Below, piece after piece: positions 21,181 through 32,312 of a stretch of DNA of 64,000 nt. The DNA is from Thalassia testudinum (Eukaryota; Streptophyta; Magnoliopsida; Alismatales; Hydrocharitaceae). How positions within the stretch are numbered: position 1 is the first letter of the stretch; every line of letters begins with the position of its first letter. A program made the position numbers and the translations under genes. The notes under the pieces are model-generated. The model had not been told where the DNA came from. It worked only from the letters and a program-made list of their open reading frames with translations, and searched no databases. The stretch lies in NCBI GenBank assembly GCA_037157565.1, contig JAZHRO010000055.1:46221001-46285000 (forward strand). The letters are read 5' to 3'.

Positions 21181-24100
21181 ATGCACGGGCGACGGTCTCA
21201 AAATCCGCACTTGGAAGGACCATTTGATTTCGCCCCCCACGCAAAAAGACCACTTTTTCTGTCTTCTTCTCCTGAAAAAATGGAAACACAACAAAATAGG
21301 TCCACTGACCCTTCCACGTCCACCTCTAACCCCACCACTAACCCTAATTCTAACCCTTCCACCCAAAACCCAACGACCAGTAACTTCCCACACTTGGAGC
21401 TCCCTAATCTTGAGTTGCCCCACACACAACATCAGGACCCCCTGCATGATCTTTTAAAATTGATGGCCGATCAGATTAATAAATTAAATTCCAATCAACA
21501 AACATTGATTAGGAACATCCAAAACCTAGCCAATCCAAGGCCAAACCCACCACCCCATCAGCAGCCTGTTGTTCCTCTAAAAGATTTCTATGATCCATCT
21601 TATTATGAGGAACGACCAGGGGTGGTCATACCGGAGGGGGACTTTGAGATCAAGCCTGCGGTCCTGAACCTAATTAAACATTTTCATGGCCTTCTTAGGG
21701 AAGACCCTCTCAGCCACCTTGAAGAGCTAACTCTTCTCGCACAGACAACCCGTTCCCGAAATGTGCAAGAAGACATATGGCTGATGCGGCTTTTTCCATT
21801 ATCTCTTAAAGACAAGGCCATTTATTGGTTCAGGACCATTGGCCGACCCATCACAACATGGCCTCAACTCAAGAGCGCCTTCCTCAAGAAATTCTTTCCC
21901 ATAGGTCGTACCAATTCCTTACGAAGATCTATTACGACCTTTCACCAAAAATCTGGTGAAACTTTCCATGATTCTTGGGAAAGATTTCAAGACCTTTTAA
22001 GAAGTTGCCCGCACCACGAGATTCCTTAATGGCAGCTCGTGCAAATCTTCTATCATGGATTAGAAGATCAAATCCGACATTTTGTCGATGCCTCGTGTGG
22101 CGGCAACTTTTTAAATAAAGATGCAGAAAGTGCCTATGACCTGTTCGAAGAAATGAGTGAAAACTCATTTAATCAAGCTTACATGAACACATTTTGCAGA
22201 AACCAAAACCCGCAGTTCGGTGTTCATGAAATAGGCACTCAATCTATCCCTGTCACCCAAGACGATCTTCAATTGATTGCTCAAAAACTCGACCAGATGC
22301 ATATTAATCAAAAGAAAATTGAGGAAAGACTGGCCACATCAACTCAAGCTCCACACCCACATCTAACCCAACCTAACTTTCCACGAAGAGAAAATTTGCA
22401 CAATCTCAACACTACCCCTACTGATTATTCTGAGGTTGCCCATGATTCACTGGGGAATTACAACTATCCAGATCTTAACCCCACTCAAAATATTTCTGCC
22501 ATCCAGGAGCCCTTTAAAAATTCTTCCAATTGGAAAATTTACCCGAACTACTCCTGGAATAATCAAGTTTCCTCCCAACCATATCATTTTAATGGGTATG
22601 GGTCGAATCCAAACTTCCATCCCGGGCCATCCCAACAAGATATCAATGCCCAGATGCTGCGAACCCTGCAGGATATGCAAACAAAAATGACGGAAGTAAC
22701 CCGCAACATCACAAATCTGAACAATCAGATTGGGGTTACTCCCACGCAAAGACCTGTAGGACATCTTCCGTCCCAACCCATACCCAACCCTAATCACCAA
22801 GGAAACCATTATATGGGCAGAAATCCACATTATCCAAATCTGCCTCCTCCTAATCCACCACCTCAGCGGCCGCCCAGGTTTCTGCAATCACAGGCCCCCC
22901 CACCTCCTCTAAATAATAATCCGACTGCACATGCAGTTACTTTGAGGAGTGGGAAAACCACCACTGACCCCGGGCCTTCACACGAACCTGGTAAGATACC
23001 TGTGCAAATTGACACCCCACCTCCCCATCAGGAAGAAAAAGAAAAACAAAAATCTCAAGACAAGATTCCTATCCTTTTGCCACAAGCTCTCTACCCCACC
23101 ACCAACAAAAAAAAGAAATCTGAGCCCACTATAGAAGAACTCATGGAGATATTTGGGCAAGTTCATATCAATATTCCTCTCCTAGATGCCATCAAATATA
23201 TACCTGCCTATGCTAAATTTTTGAAGGAGATTTGTACTCCTAAAAGGCAGGCTAAAAATCTAGGACAGGTGCATCTTTCAGAGACAGTAAGCTCTGTCAT
23301 ACAGAGTAAGCTACCTCCTAAGATGAAAGATCCGGGGACACCTTTAATTTCTGTAATTATTGATGACACTACATTTAATCGCGCCCTCCTTGATCTTGGT
23401 GCCTCAGTTAATATTATTCCCACGAGTTTATTCGAAGAATTTCAAATCGGTGAATTAAAACCCGTCGAGGTTACCCTGCAATTAGCCGACCGATCTACAA
23501 TCAAACCTCGTGGGATTATCGAGGATGTTTTAGTCAAGGTCCAGAATTGTGTCTTCCCTGCAGACTTTCTGGTTCTTGACATTGAGGCACCTGAATCATT
23601 ACTGGACTCCCCAATAATCCTTGGACGCCCTTTTTTGGCCACTGCAAAGGCAAATATCAATTGCCACACAGGAAAAATCGATATCACTTGTGCAGGCCAA
23701 ACTCTCACGTTAGATATTTTCAAATCCTCCAGGAGATTCCATGATGATAACTTCTTTGAGGACACAGATACTGAAATTTCCAATATGGTGGAGGAGACAA
23801 TGTTAGTAGATACGCTTACCGACCATAATTTTTTTGAGGACTCTGATTCAGAATCACTGGTCGGCGAAATCTGTGATCCGGAAACTTGTCTTGACCCCAA
23901 ATTTATTCCTGATACCCCCCCTAACCCACCCACTATTCATACACCTAACTTTTCCACACTAACTTCACCCAATCCTCACCATTCCTTCCCCGACCCCTTT
24001 CTTACGGACCTGCCACCAACCCCGCCTGAGTTTGGCACCCAACCTAATTTAAACCCATGGCCAGACTCGAGCTACACTTATCATTTTCCATCCGGCTTTG

Positions 24101-24240
24101 ATCCCAATATTATTTCTAATCAATTTTCTAGGGATCTAGAAGAAGCACCTTTTTTGCGGGCATCCAAGTGTCCAATTATTTACATGATCTTACGTCTTCC
24201 GTGCATACCTTCACGCCCGGCTGAATGGCGTAAAAGATAG
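21181..24240 (+). CDS. gag-pro: RetA Gag-protease reading frame, with one in-frame stop
   Basis: The ATG at 21181 gives MHGRRSQNP, the conserved Gag start. The frame stays open for about 1020 codons except for one TAA at 22027-22029, between CPHHEIP and WQLVQIFYHGL. Order: Pro/Asn-rich N-terminus, Gag core (residues about 155-290: EDPLSHLEELTLLA, FPLSLKDKAIYWF, LKSAFLKKFFP, FHDSWERFQDLLRSCPHH), a central region with likely coiled coil (DDLQLIAQKLDQMHINQKKI), Pro/Asn-rich linker, AVTLRSGK, then aspartic protease with LLDLGASVNIIP, LQLADRSTIKPRGIIEDV and ILGRPFLATAKA, then a 160-residue acidic, Pro-rich tail. I see no CCHC zinc knuckle. Gag would form the particle and protease would mature it; enzymes for copying and integrating are missing and must come in trans. 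The single stop in an otherwise clean frame suggests recent activity. Confidence 0.9.
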
Positions 24241-24270
24241 CACTGGATGGGAGGTAACCCATCATTTTTT
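24214..24270 (+). other. Conserved post-pol motif with hairpin in RetA
   Basis: Starts GCCCGGCTGAATGGCG and holds the hairpin GATGGG-AGGTAA-CCCATC (24246-24263). RetC has the same motif directly after its integrase (38917-38970). In RetA it follows the protease tail, which shows where RT-integrase is missing. Confidence 0.75.
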
Positions 24271-25602
24271 CTTGCTTTCCCTTTTTTCTTCTTTTTCCAG
24301 GTTTTGTTCCTCCTAAACCCGACCGTTCTTCACTAAGGTGATCCCTTTCCCACCTAATGCATGAGGACATGGCATATCTTAAGCATGGGGGGGTGTTTTT
24401 AAATTTTACGATCGAATTAGGATTTTCAAAACCTAAAAACATGCATTTTTGTTTAATTTATTTCCTGCTTGCATACCCAAAAAAATAAAAATGTTGAAAA
24501 TTTTTTGAGGAAAAATTTTGAAATCGGGACTAAGGTCGAAAATTTCACTTTTGGTACAATGGGATTTAATCTTTAACAAACTAAGGATGAGGATATGGAC
24601 CTGATCATTAGAATTCCAGGGTCTATTTTAGAGAAGATCAGATATCCTTCTATTAAATTCCACCTGACTTGATCCTATTTTGCAATATGGAAATTATTTG
24701 ACTTAGCTTCTGATTCAAAAGCTTGCATGTTTTGAGAAACTTCTTGTGTCACTCTTCACACACAAGCCAACACTTAAAAATAACTAAAAATTTGAAAAAC
24801 TCCCTTGTTTGGACTTAGTGAAAGTCTGAAGCAGATCATTGGTTTGAGTTCCCACCACCGAGAAGGAGGAAAATGCCTCCTTTAAGGACGCGATGTCAAC
24901 ATGTTACCGCCTCGGTGTTGCTCCATATCTATATTCATATCTTTAGATGGGGCATTAAAGCGCATTTTAGCAGCTCAAGTGTCTTGGACGGTGCTCTACC
25001 TATAGTGTCGGAGCAAGAGCTTGAGTTTGTCTCGAGCGCCCCTTTTCACCGCATCGTGTTCTGGGATTGTGAGCTCCTGGGTGGTGTCATGGACAGTGCT
25101 ATCTCGAAGTACCGGCGCCAGAGCCCCCTCGAGGAATAGTAACGGGAATGATGATCCCGACACATCTGTTGTAAGACTAAGCTAAAAATAAGCATGGGGG
25201 AGAAAAAAAAAATATATATATATATATAAATAAATAAATTAACACGCCCTTATAAATGTTGGCTTTTCACAAGCACAGCCACAAGGTTTTAAAGGATTTT
25301 GCAAGTTGAGAATCAGATTCATGAGCCAAAAAATTCCTTAAAACAAACATTTCAAGTCATCTGAATTAACAAGGGGTTAATTTGAGAATTTTTTGGAAGA
25401 TATATTGATCCCATTCTATCTAATGGTTGAATCCAAAAACAAATCCCGATGTTTATCATTAACAAATCCCGTACCTCCAGTGTTTTTAATCTACCAAGGT
25501 CCATTGATCTCTTTTTCTCCTCCAAAGTCGAAAAAATTAGATTTCCCAAAAATTCCGTTTTAAGTTTTGCTAAGAGACTAGCAAAAGATAAGCATGGGGG
25601 TG
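24271..25602 (+). other. RetA 3' non-coding region with three GCATGGGGG tracts
   Basis: Purine tracts AAGCATGGGGGGG (about 24381), AAGCATGGGGGAG (about 25190) and AAGCATGGGGGTG (25590-25602); the last abuts the 3' LTR and is the polypurine tract. Around 25085-25110 lies CATGGACAGTGCTATCTCGA, related to a triplicated motif in RetC. No protein recognised. Confidence 0.65.
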
Positions 25603-27867
25603 TGATAAACGCCAGTTTATCATCATTATTATGCATTAAAATAAACCTAGCTCTTAGGATTTTACTCTGCAAATGGGTTTTCGGGCTGCATTTAGGCATA
25701 AAATAGGTTAGGCATGCATTGCATTTTTTATTATCTTTTTAATATGTTTTTGTGAGTGTTAGGGATGTACAGATATATAGATCCTTAAAACCCTAGCACT
25801 CAAGAAGGCAAATGGTGAAGGAGAAGCCCAGACTAGCTGGAACGCAGCCTAATCCAGCTCACCTCAGCTTGATCCAGCTCACCGCAGTTGGAACCTAGCT
25901 TACTTGAACTAGGGTTAGCTCATCCCAACTCCATTCAGCTAATCTCAGCTGGATGGCAGCTCAAGAGAGTTCACCTTAGCTCACCCTAGCTCAAGTCAGC
26001 TCAGATCCAGCTCAACTTAGCTGAGTCTAGCTCATCTCAGCTCCCACTAGTCCACAGGGAGCTCTAGCTTGCTCAGCTAAGTTGACAGAAGTTCACCCCA
26101 GCTCAGATCCAGCTACATCCAGCTCCACTCAGCTCCAGCCAGCTGAAGAAGAATTCATCCCAGCTCGGGAAGCTCAAGTCCAGCTCCCGAGGACTCAGCT
26201 TAGCTCAACTCAGTTGAGCTAATCTACCTTAGCTGCCTCAACCAACTTGATTCTCCCCGGGAGCACCAGACCTAGCTTACCTCAGCTTACTTTGGTAGAA
26301 GCTAGCTCACTTTAGCTTGGCTTAGCAACTAGCAAAGAACTAGCAAGCTAAGCCAGCTAGAGTAGCCCCATGCCAGCCTTTTCAGCAGCAGCCAGCTCCA
26401 ACTCCAGCTCCAGACTTCTCCTCCTCAACTCCTCCCTCCAAACCCTAGCTCCAACACCTTCTCCTCTACTCCTCCATTAGCTAAGCTAGCTAAGCTTAGC
26501 TTAGCTTAGCTTAGCTTAGCTAACAACCAGCTCCTTGGCCATCCACCACCTTCAAAGTCAACCCTAGGTAGCTTCACCAACTTAAGCCTACTTAAGCTAG
26601 CTACTCTACTCAAGTTGGCGCCACCTCCTAGCCATCCCTTCACCCCATTATCTCCACCAAAAGACACCTTAAGTTGGCGCCAAAAACTACCCCTAACCAC
26701 CTCTATATTGGTGCCAACTTTCAGCCCTTAATCCACCCTACACCTACCCACATAAGCCATCCTAGACATCCACCTAACCCCCCTTCTAGAATCCTTCTTG
26801 GTGCCAACTTAGACCCTCCTCTAGAAGCCATTTAGGCGCCAATATCAAGGGGTGTCAACCCCCAGAACTACCCCCTTGGTGCCTCTTATGGTGGCGCCAA
26901 ACACCCTTGGCCATTTGATCCTTAACCACCTCCATCATTCCATCTTGGCCCTCCATTTCAAGGGACACCTTAGCCCCCTTCCTATTCTATAAAAACCCAC
27001 CACCTACCACCATTTGGGGGCATCCTCCATTAGTGTATTTTTCTACCTACATCCACCTATACCGACGCCCAAGGAGAAGGAGTAGAGAAGGAGATTAATA
27101 GGGCACATCACCAGCCCTTTTGGTGCCTTCTTCTCCCCACTCTCTTCAACTTGGGCCACGCCAAGGAGGAGGACTCTTCCACTTCAAGGAGGACGGCCAG
27201 GCAAAGGAGAAGGAGTTAGTGTGGACGTCCACCCTTGGAGAGAAACTTAGGGCACACCCCCTTAGGGCTTGCCTTGGAGGACATCACCTTGGTGGAGCAC
27301 TGCAAGGAAGGAGTTGAAGGACTCTTTTCAAGATTGGGAGCCACCAACCTTGGAGCAAGAAGCCCTCTTCTTCACCATCTATCTAGAGGATTTGTGTTTT
27401 CTTTTCTTATTTGCATTTTTCTAGTAGTACAAGCTTTCCTCTACTAGGCCTTTTGTAAAACACTTTATCAATTTTCTAGTTGCCTTCTTTACATTTCTAT
27501 TAGCTTATTTTCAGCATTCTTCACTCCCTCTCCCTAATTATTCTAGGCCTCCACTTGCCTAGAGTGAGCTTAGGGAGAGGCTCTACTTGCCACATAAAAG
27601 TAGTATTTAAATTGAAGTGTAAATCACTTTTCCCGTCATCAGTTCGCATGTTGCCTTAGCTTAAAAACAAAAAAATGATATATTGAAAAAAAAAATACCA
27701 AAAAGAAAGTTGAGATTTATATTCCTAGCAAGAGAATCAATTTTGCAACCATATTGCCTCCTTGGACGGCCCTAGATACTTCCCTATCTAGGATTATAAA
27801 TTTAAGAGCGAAAGCGGATTTACGCGTTACAACGACCTAATTAACAAACCGCGTAAAATTGCTATCA
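25603..27867 (+). repeat. RetA 3' LTR (2265 bp)
   Basis: Near-identical to the 5' LTR, with the same terminal palindrome (25603-25622), AGCT-rich array, TTGGCGCCAA motifs and TATA box at 26988-26994. Ends GCTATCA at 27867, followed by TSD CATAA. Confidence 0.95.
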
Positions 27868-27872
27868 CATAA

Positions 27873-28090
27873 TAAACGAACGGAAGAGACCCGTTGTAGG
27901 AAAGGCATAGAAGCTTGACTTGTAACCCCACTTCCCTGAGTTCGACCCTGGGCCTAAAAGTGAACAAGATAAAATCAAGAAGGCCAGGTTAAAAATTTTG
28001 TAAAGAGATGGTTAGGTCCGATTTAGGTTAACCACTATACACTTCAACGATAAAATCATCATATTAACAACCTATTCGGGTCCGAAACCA
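27873..28090 (+). repeat. RetB 3' LTR, second part
   Basis: Continues the RetB LTR after RetA: TAAACGAACGGAAGAGACC matches 9685-9705 of the 5' LTR, and it ends CCGAAACCA at 28090, followed by TSD GGTGC (28091-28095). Confidence 0.93.
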
Positions 28091-28095
28091 GGTGC

Positions 28096-28824
28096 CTAAT
28101 GTTCTTGCTCAGTGTCAGAAGTGTGCATCACACTACAAAACCTTTTTTTTATTTTTTTGAAAATGCAGACAAGTCCCTTAGAATAAGATCAAATGTGAAT
28201 TGATTTTAAGGTCGAATCTGATTATCAGTCCCACTTTTAGTTAGGTGACCACTGAATTAGTAAATTCCATCAACTTGGTGGTCATGAATTTTAATCTGAA
28301 TGCAAATGCGTGAATAGAAGCTAGATGCAAAGTTAGAAAGGTGTACCTGTCTCCAGTAATCTTCTTGCCAATATGCTTGCAATGCAGTAATAAGATCTAA
28401 TGTGCTGCTCAATCACCCCTAAATGTGCACACCTAAGGGCATGCAACTCCTAAACAGGTAGCTCGATATTTTCTTCTATTGGTTTTAAAGGCAAGCAAGC
28501 AGAAAATGGAATCTTGCATGCATAAAAATGTAGACCCTAGTAGCTAAAGAATGTGGGGACATACCTCCAAAAATTCAGCCCTGATTATTACAAGGGAGAG
28601 AAGACAGAAATAAAATTTGTGATGAAGGAGAATCCCTTGTGAAAGCGGGATCCTGATCTCCTACATCTTCTCCTCATGTGGGCTTAGCTCGAGGTTGATG
28701 TCGTTGCTCTGTTGCACCTGTCACCCTGTCAGATTCCTTGAATAAAAAGATAAAGAATGATCAGATAATTGCGCAACTCAGAATACTCAGAAATAATAAA
28801 GTGAATCTACTGAGTCTGTTGCCT
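28096..28824 (-). other. RetG leader, second fragment
   Basis: Joins to 6998 when RetB is removed. Non-coding sequence that ends at the RetG PBS. No ORF or other signal seen. Confidence 0.7.
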
Positions 28825-28841
28825 CCCCAGCAACAATGCCA
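28825..28841 (-). promoter_or_regulatory. RetG primer-binding site, tRNA-Asp type
   Basis: The minus strand reads TGGCATTGTTGCTGGGG, two bases from the LTR end; three mismatches to the tRNA-Asp complement. Confidence 0.78.
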
Positions 28842-28843
28842 TT

Positions 28844-30825
28844 TGATAGAGGGAGTTTCACTAAATTAAAATAGAAATAGAATGATATGTCATTGTAATT
28901 AATGTGGTGGAAATCTCCCAATCAAAGATTAAAATAGATATGAATTTAAACCATGGAAAGGATGTCGTATCTACAAGGAGGAATAGATTAATAAGCTCAC
29001 AAAATATTTTTCCTTTGTATTTGTCCAATCAAGTGCACAATCAGTGTTCAAATCTGATGTCAAACAAGGCAAAAAGAAGGAACACGTAATAATTTAGAAA
29101 TGCAGGGGTATGAATGTAACTTTTGTTTCATGAAATAAGTTGTAGTGGCATGTAACATAATCGTATTTTAAGACATGGGGCTTTCACTTTTAGGTCATGT
29201 GAGTGTCTGGAAGAGATTTTATGCATTTATCAACCTCAACATATAAGAGTTAAGTGCATGAAAGAAATACTATAACACTTAATGGCATGCATGCAATTTC
29301 ACTCAAATATATTAATCAACTAAATATTGCAATAGTGTTTTTGGCAATGGATTGGATGGTAATTTTTAATTGCACCAAAAATAGAGGAAATTTCCTCTCT
29401 CCTCCTTGCATGCCTGAAGGCTTGGTGGCCAGCGTCCGAAGCCCTGCGGCGGTGCATGAGAGAGTGGTGATCGCGATGGTGGGAGAGGCACAGCCACTGC
29501 TGCGTGGCACAGGCGTGGCACTGCTGCGTGGGAGAAGATGGAGGCGCCACTGCTGCGTGCGGTGTTTGTTGGCCATGCGTGGGAGAAGATGGCGGCACAC
29601 ACGAGAACGGGGTTGAGCGCACAAGGGCACTATTGCACGCTCAAGGGCTGCTGCATGGAGGGGAAATAGAGGCACGCGCTAGTTGGAGGGGAGATGGATA
29701 GCGTGCATTGCTTGGAGAGGGTTGAAAGGGGCCACAGTGCAGGTTATCCTCACGGTGCTTGTAGGGTGTTCCTAGTGGTGCATTCCCTAGATCCTCCACC
29801 AAGAGCACCCCCCTGCCACTTTTCTCTCCTCCCCATCCGTTCTTCTTCCCCGACGCATATCAAGGGAGTTTAAATCCCTTATTAAAATTGGCCACTTGTT
29901 GAGAGGTGGATTTGTTGAGTTCGGCCGGCTGTTGAGAGATCCCCATGGGGGGGTTATTCTTTTCACAACGTTGGTGTCTTGCAAAATTATTCCTCCTCGT
30001 CTCTCTTTCCCGATTATTTGCTAACTCTTAAATTAGCTTGATGGAGTGGATCAAGCAGAGGAGATGCATAGGGTGCGCTGTGTGCAAGACCTGCATGAAA
30101 TATAAAATAATTACATAATAAGTTATAGAATACAATAGAATAGATGTAAACTTATGTAATGATGCATGCAATCATTCTATGACCTAATGTAGTTATTAAC
30201 AAACATAAAATGTAAGAATAAAGTTAACTTAGGCATAACAATAATCCATTAAAATGGACTCATCAGTGTGCATTGGTGTACCACTCGATTTAGATTGGGG
30301 GGGCTGCGGGGATTCGAACCCACGCCCATCCCTTGCAAACTGTCGCCCCACCAGCTGTGCCAAGCCTTCAAGTGCGTCGCGAGGAGGGATTTGCAGCTGT
30401 GTGGTGTGATGAGCTCTCATTCGTTGGGTTTGCATCCGATGACTGAGATCTCTTAATGGGCAGCCTTTGAAGATGTGGCAAGTGGCTGAGGCGCTCAATA
30501 TGGTGACATGTGGCATCATCTGGACCGTCCACACTTCATTACTTGCAGAGGATGACACGATGCTCGGATCAAGGTGATTTCTACGTTGTCGGACTACGAT
30601 CGATGCTTCGGATCCATCTATATGGTCGAATTTTTCATCAGAAGTCCATAAGGATGTTGCATTGCCTCCTGGCCATATAAAAAGAAGGAATTAATATACA
30701 AAACATACAACTGTCCTAAATGCCACGCAATGGATGTTATGCAATATTTATAACATGATATGCAAAGATAAGCCTAGGAACTATCATAAATAAGCAATTT
30801 ATCAAGAATTCATGTGTGTTCATCA
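28844..30825 (-). repeat. RetG 5' LTR
   Basis: The plus strand starts TGATAGAGGG beside the PBS and ends GTTCATCA at 30825. Its minus-strand start (TGATGAACACACATG, then CCTAGGCTTATCTTTGCATAT) resembles the RetD LTR start, so RetG and RetD are related. A GC-rich tract (29400-29990) holds repeats such as GTGGGAGAAGATGG (29527 and 29578) and CACTGCTGCGTG (three copies). The base after the LTR, CCAAC, is the first of the RetC LTR, so RetG appears to be inserted in RetC. Confidence 0.75.
30310..30373 (-). other. tRNA-like Pol III promoter (SINE head) inside RetG LTR
   Basis: On the minus strand an A box TGGCACAGCTGG (30351-30362) is followed after 30 bases by a B box GGTTCGAATCC (30310-30320), both fitting the type 2 Pol III consensus. 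The flanks do not fold as a full tRNA (no matching acceptor stem), so a tRNA-derived SINE head or remnant fits best. Its 3' limit is not clear. Confidence 0.55.
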
Positions 30826-32292
30826 CCAACCAAACTACAATCGACGCCGCCTCAACTACCCTTTGTCTACCAACTACCTAGATAGGTCCCTTACCTCCTC
30901 TACTTCATTTTCATCTCAACCGCACTCAATTTCAACCATGCTACTGCCCATTCTCCATCATCCCTTTCGCATCCGGCCACTCCTCCGGCGAAGCACTCCC
31001 AATGCTACACCACTCCATATGCCTTGCCAACATTCCTTACACCTCTGCTGTATCCTAGAGAGCAAAAGTCCTCTGGTCTTCGAGGCTATTAGCCTCTCCA
31101 CCACTCCATTGAACGCACCCACCATCACATTCCTCCTCCGACCTCCACAGACCACCACACACCTCCACCAACGATGAGACCAACCCTTATGCATTCGTCG
31201 TGGTTTGGCAAGGCTTGTGAACTGGTTTAATTGGGGCTACAAGCCTGTATTGTGATTTTCAGGTTCTCCTCCGCCGTCGCCACTAATAGAGCTTCATGCA
31301 ACCTTGAAGCCCATGTTCTTGTTAGCTCCGCCCTAGGTTTCAATCCCAAGACACGCGAAAGTCACAACTCCAAGTCTCCAACCCATCAATTGAGTGGAAG
31401 AGGTGCACCAGCTACGCCAATCAGAGGAACCTCCTTGCTGCAGATGCACGTGAAGAAAGGGGTGCAGTTTAGTCCCACATCGAAAGTGGCAGAGTAGTTG
31501 AAGGTGCATAAATAGAAAAAGTTGCATAGGCTTATCGCCTCAGCACGCAAAGGGGGTGAGGTCCCCACATGCACGCTTCATGCGCCTTGTCCTTGACACC
31601 TCACCTGCGGACCTGCTGCGCCCAATAACCTGCCAAACCTAAGTACTCCTGGTCTACTACCCATTGTAGGAAGCCCTGGTCCCGAGTGCGCATGTACCTG
31701 ATAACCCAGTTTCCCATTGAGAGGCCCTGGGAGGGTGGAGCCTGAAAGAGAAAGAGAAGGAGAGATCGCACAGGGTAGGGGGAGGGTTTTTCTCTCTATG
31801 AAGTTGGCTGACACTTAGCTAATTCCAGAAGCCCCCCTGTCCAAAGATGCTGAATAGAGAAGGAAGAAGAAGGAGAAGGCTTGAGCAATAGAGAAGAAAG
31901 AAGAGGCTGAACAGAGAAGAAGAAGAAGAGAGGGAACCACAGTAGAGGAAGATAGAAGAAGAAGAACCAACAGGAAGAGAAGAGAAGCAAAATCATATCA
32001 TATTGACTCTTTAATTGCATATATTTGCGATTTGGTTTAAGTGTTATTTGTGAGGAGTAATTGGTGATTCAAATCACCATTTTGCTCCATTCTTTTTGCA
32101 TATTAATCCTGACATTATTCTGGTTGCAATCTTTACACTTGATTTAAATTGTGATCTGGAGCTTTAAATTCCATATGGCTCCTTGTGTTCGACATCAGAA
32201 CCTTTTTGAGTAATAAAACTTATTTGTTTGAGCGCTATTTTGGCTATACTACAACACGACAATCTTAAAACACCGATCTATCACTTGAAACA
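30826..32292 (+). repeat. RetC 5' LTR, 3' portion
   Basis: 30826-31186 matches 41762-42121 of the 3' LTR. The rest (31187-32292) has no second copy in view. It contains a USE-TATA module (31472-31514) and a purine-rich GAA/AGAAGA stretch (31855-31990), and ends GAAACA at 32292, next to the PBS. Confidence 0.85.
31472..31514 (+). promoter_or_regulatory. snRNA-type promoter module (USE plus TATA) in RetC LTR
   Basis: GTCCCACATCG (31472-31482) is an exact match to the plant U-snRNA upstream sequence element RTCCCACATCG. ATAAATA starts at 31508, 25 bases later. In plant snRNA genes a gap of about 23-24 bases marks Pol III promoters and about 33-34 marks Pol II promoters. Confidence 0.6.
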
Positions 32293-32295
32293 TTT

Positions 32296-32312
32296 TGGCA
32301 CCATTGCCGGGG
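32296..32312 (+). promoter_or_regulatory. RetC primer-binding site, tRNA-Asp type
   Basis: TGGCACCATTGCCGGGG lies three bases after the LTR end; two mismatches to the tRNA-Asp complement. Confidence 0.85.

Larger units (their letters stand above)
17307..27867 (+). mobile_element. RetA: Gag-protease-only LTR element, full length
   Basis: The 5' LTR is 17307-19594 and the 3' LTR 25603-27867. Both begin with the palindrome TGATAAAC-GCCA-GTTTATCA and end GCTATCA. A perfect 5-bp TSD, CATAA, lies at 17302-17306 and 27868-27872, inside the RetB 3' LTR. Order inside: tRNA-Asp PBS, leader, one Gag-protease reading frame, a post-pol hairpin motif, non-coding sequence with three GCATGGGGG tracts. RT, RNase H and integrase are absent. 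The two LTRs are nearly identical apart from small indels, so insertion was fairly recent, and it is the youngest insertion in the nested block on the left. Confidence 0.96.
7004..28090 (+). mobile_element. RetB: non-autonomous Tat/Athila-type LTR element, split by RetA
   Basis: The 5' LTR is 7004-9905 and the 3' LTR is 14744-17306 plus 27873-28090. The LTRs begin TGATTGCACC and end CCGACACCA or CCGAAACCA. A perfect 5-bp TSD, GGTGC, flanks the element (6999-7003, 28091-28095). Without RetA the element is about 10.5 kb. Inside are a tRNA-Asp PBS, a leader, a Gag-derived ORF lacking the capsid domain, a decayed protease region and a purine tract. There is no RT, RNase H or integrase, so it must have moved with enzymes from another element. 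Confidence 0.92.

Noticed and set aside
24873..25139. 88-residue frame in the RetA 3' region as an env-like gene
   Set aside because: No signal peptide or membrane segment, and the matching part of RetC is a tandem repeat without a conserved frame.
30300..30373. A functional tRNA gene
   Set aside because: A and B boxes fit, but I cannot form an acceptor stem or anticodon arm; a SINE-like head is the better call.
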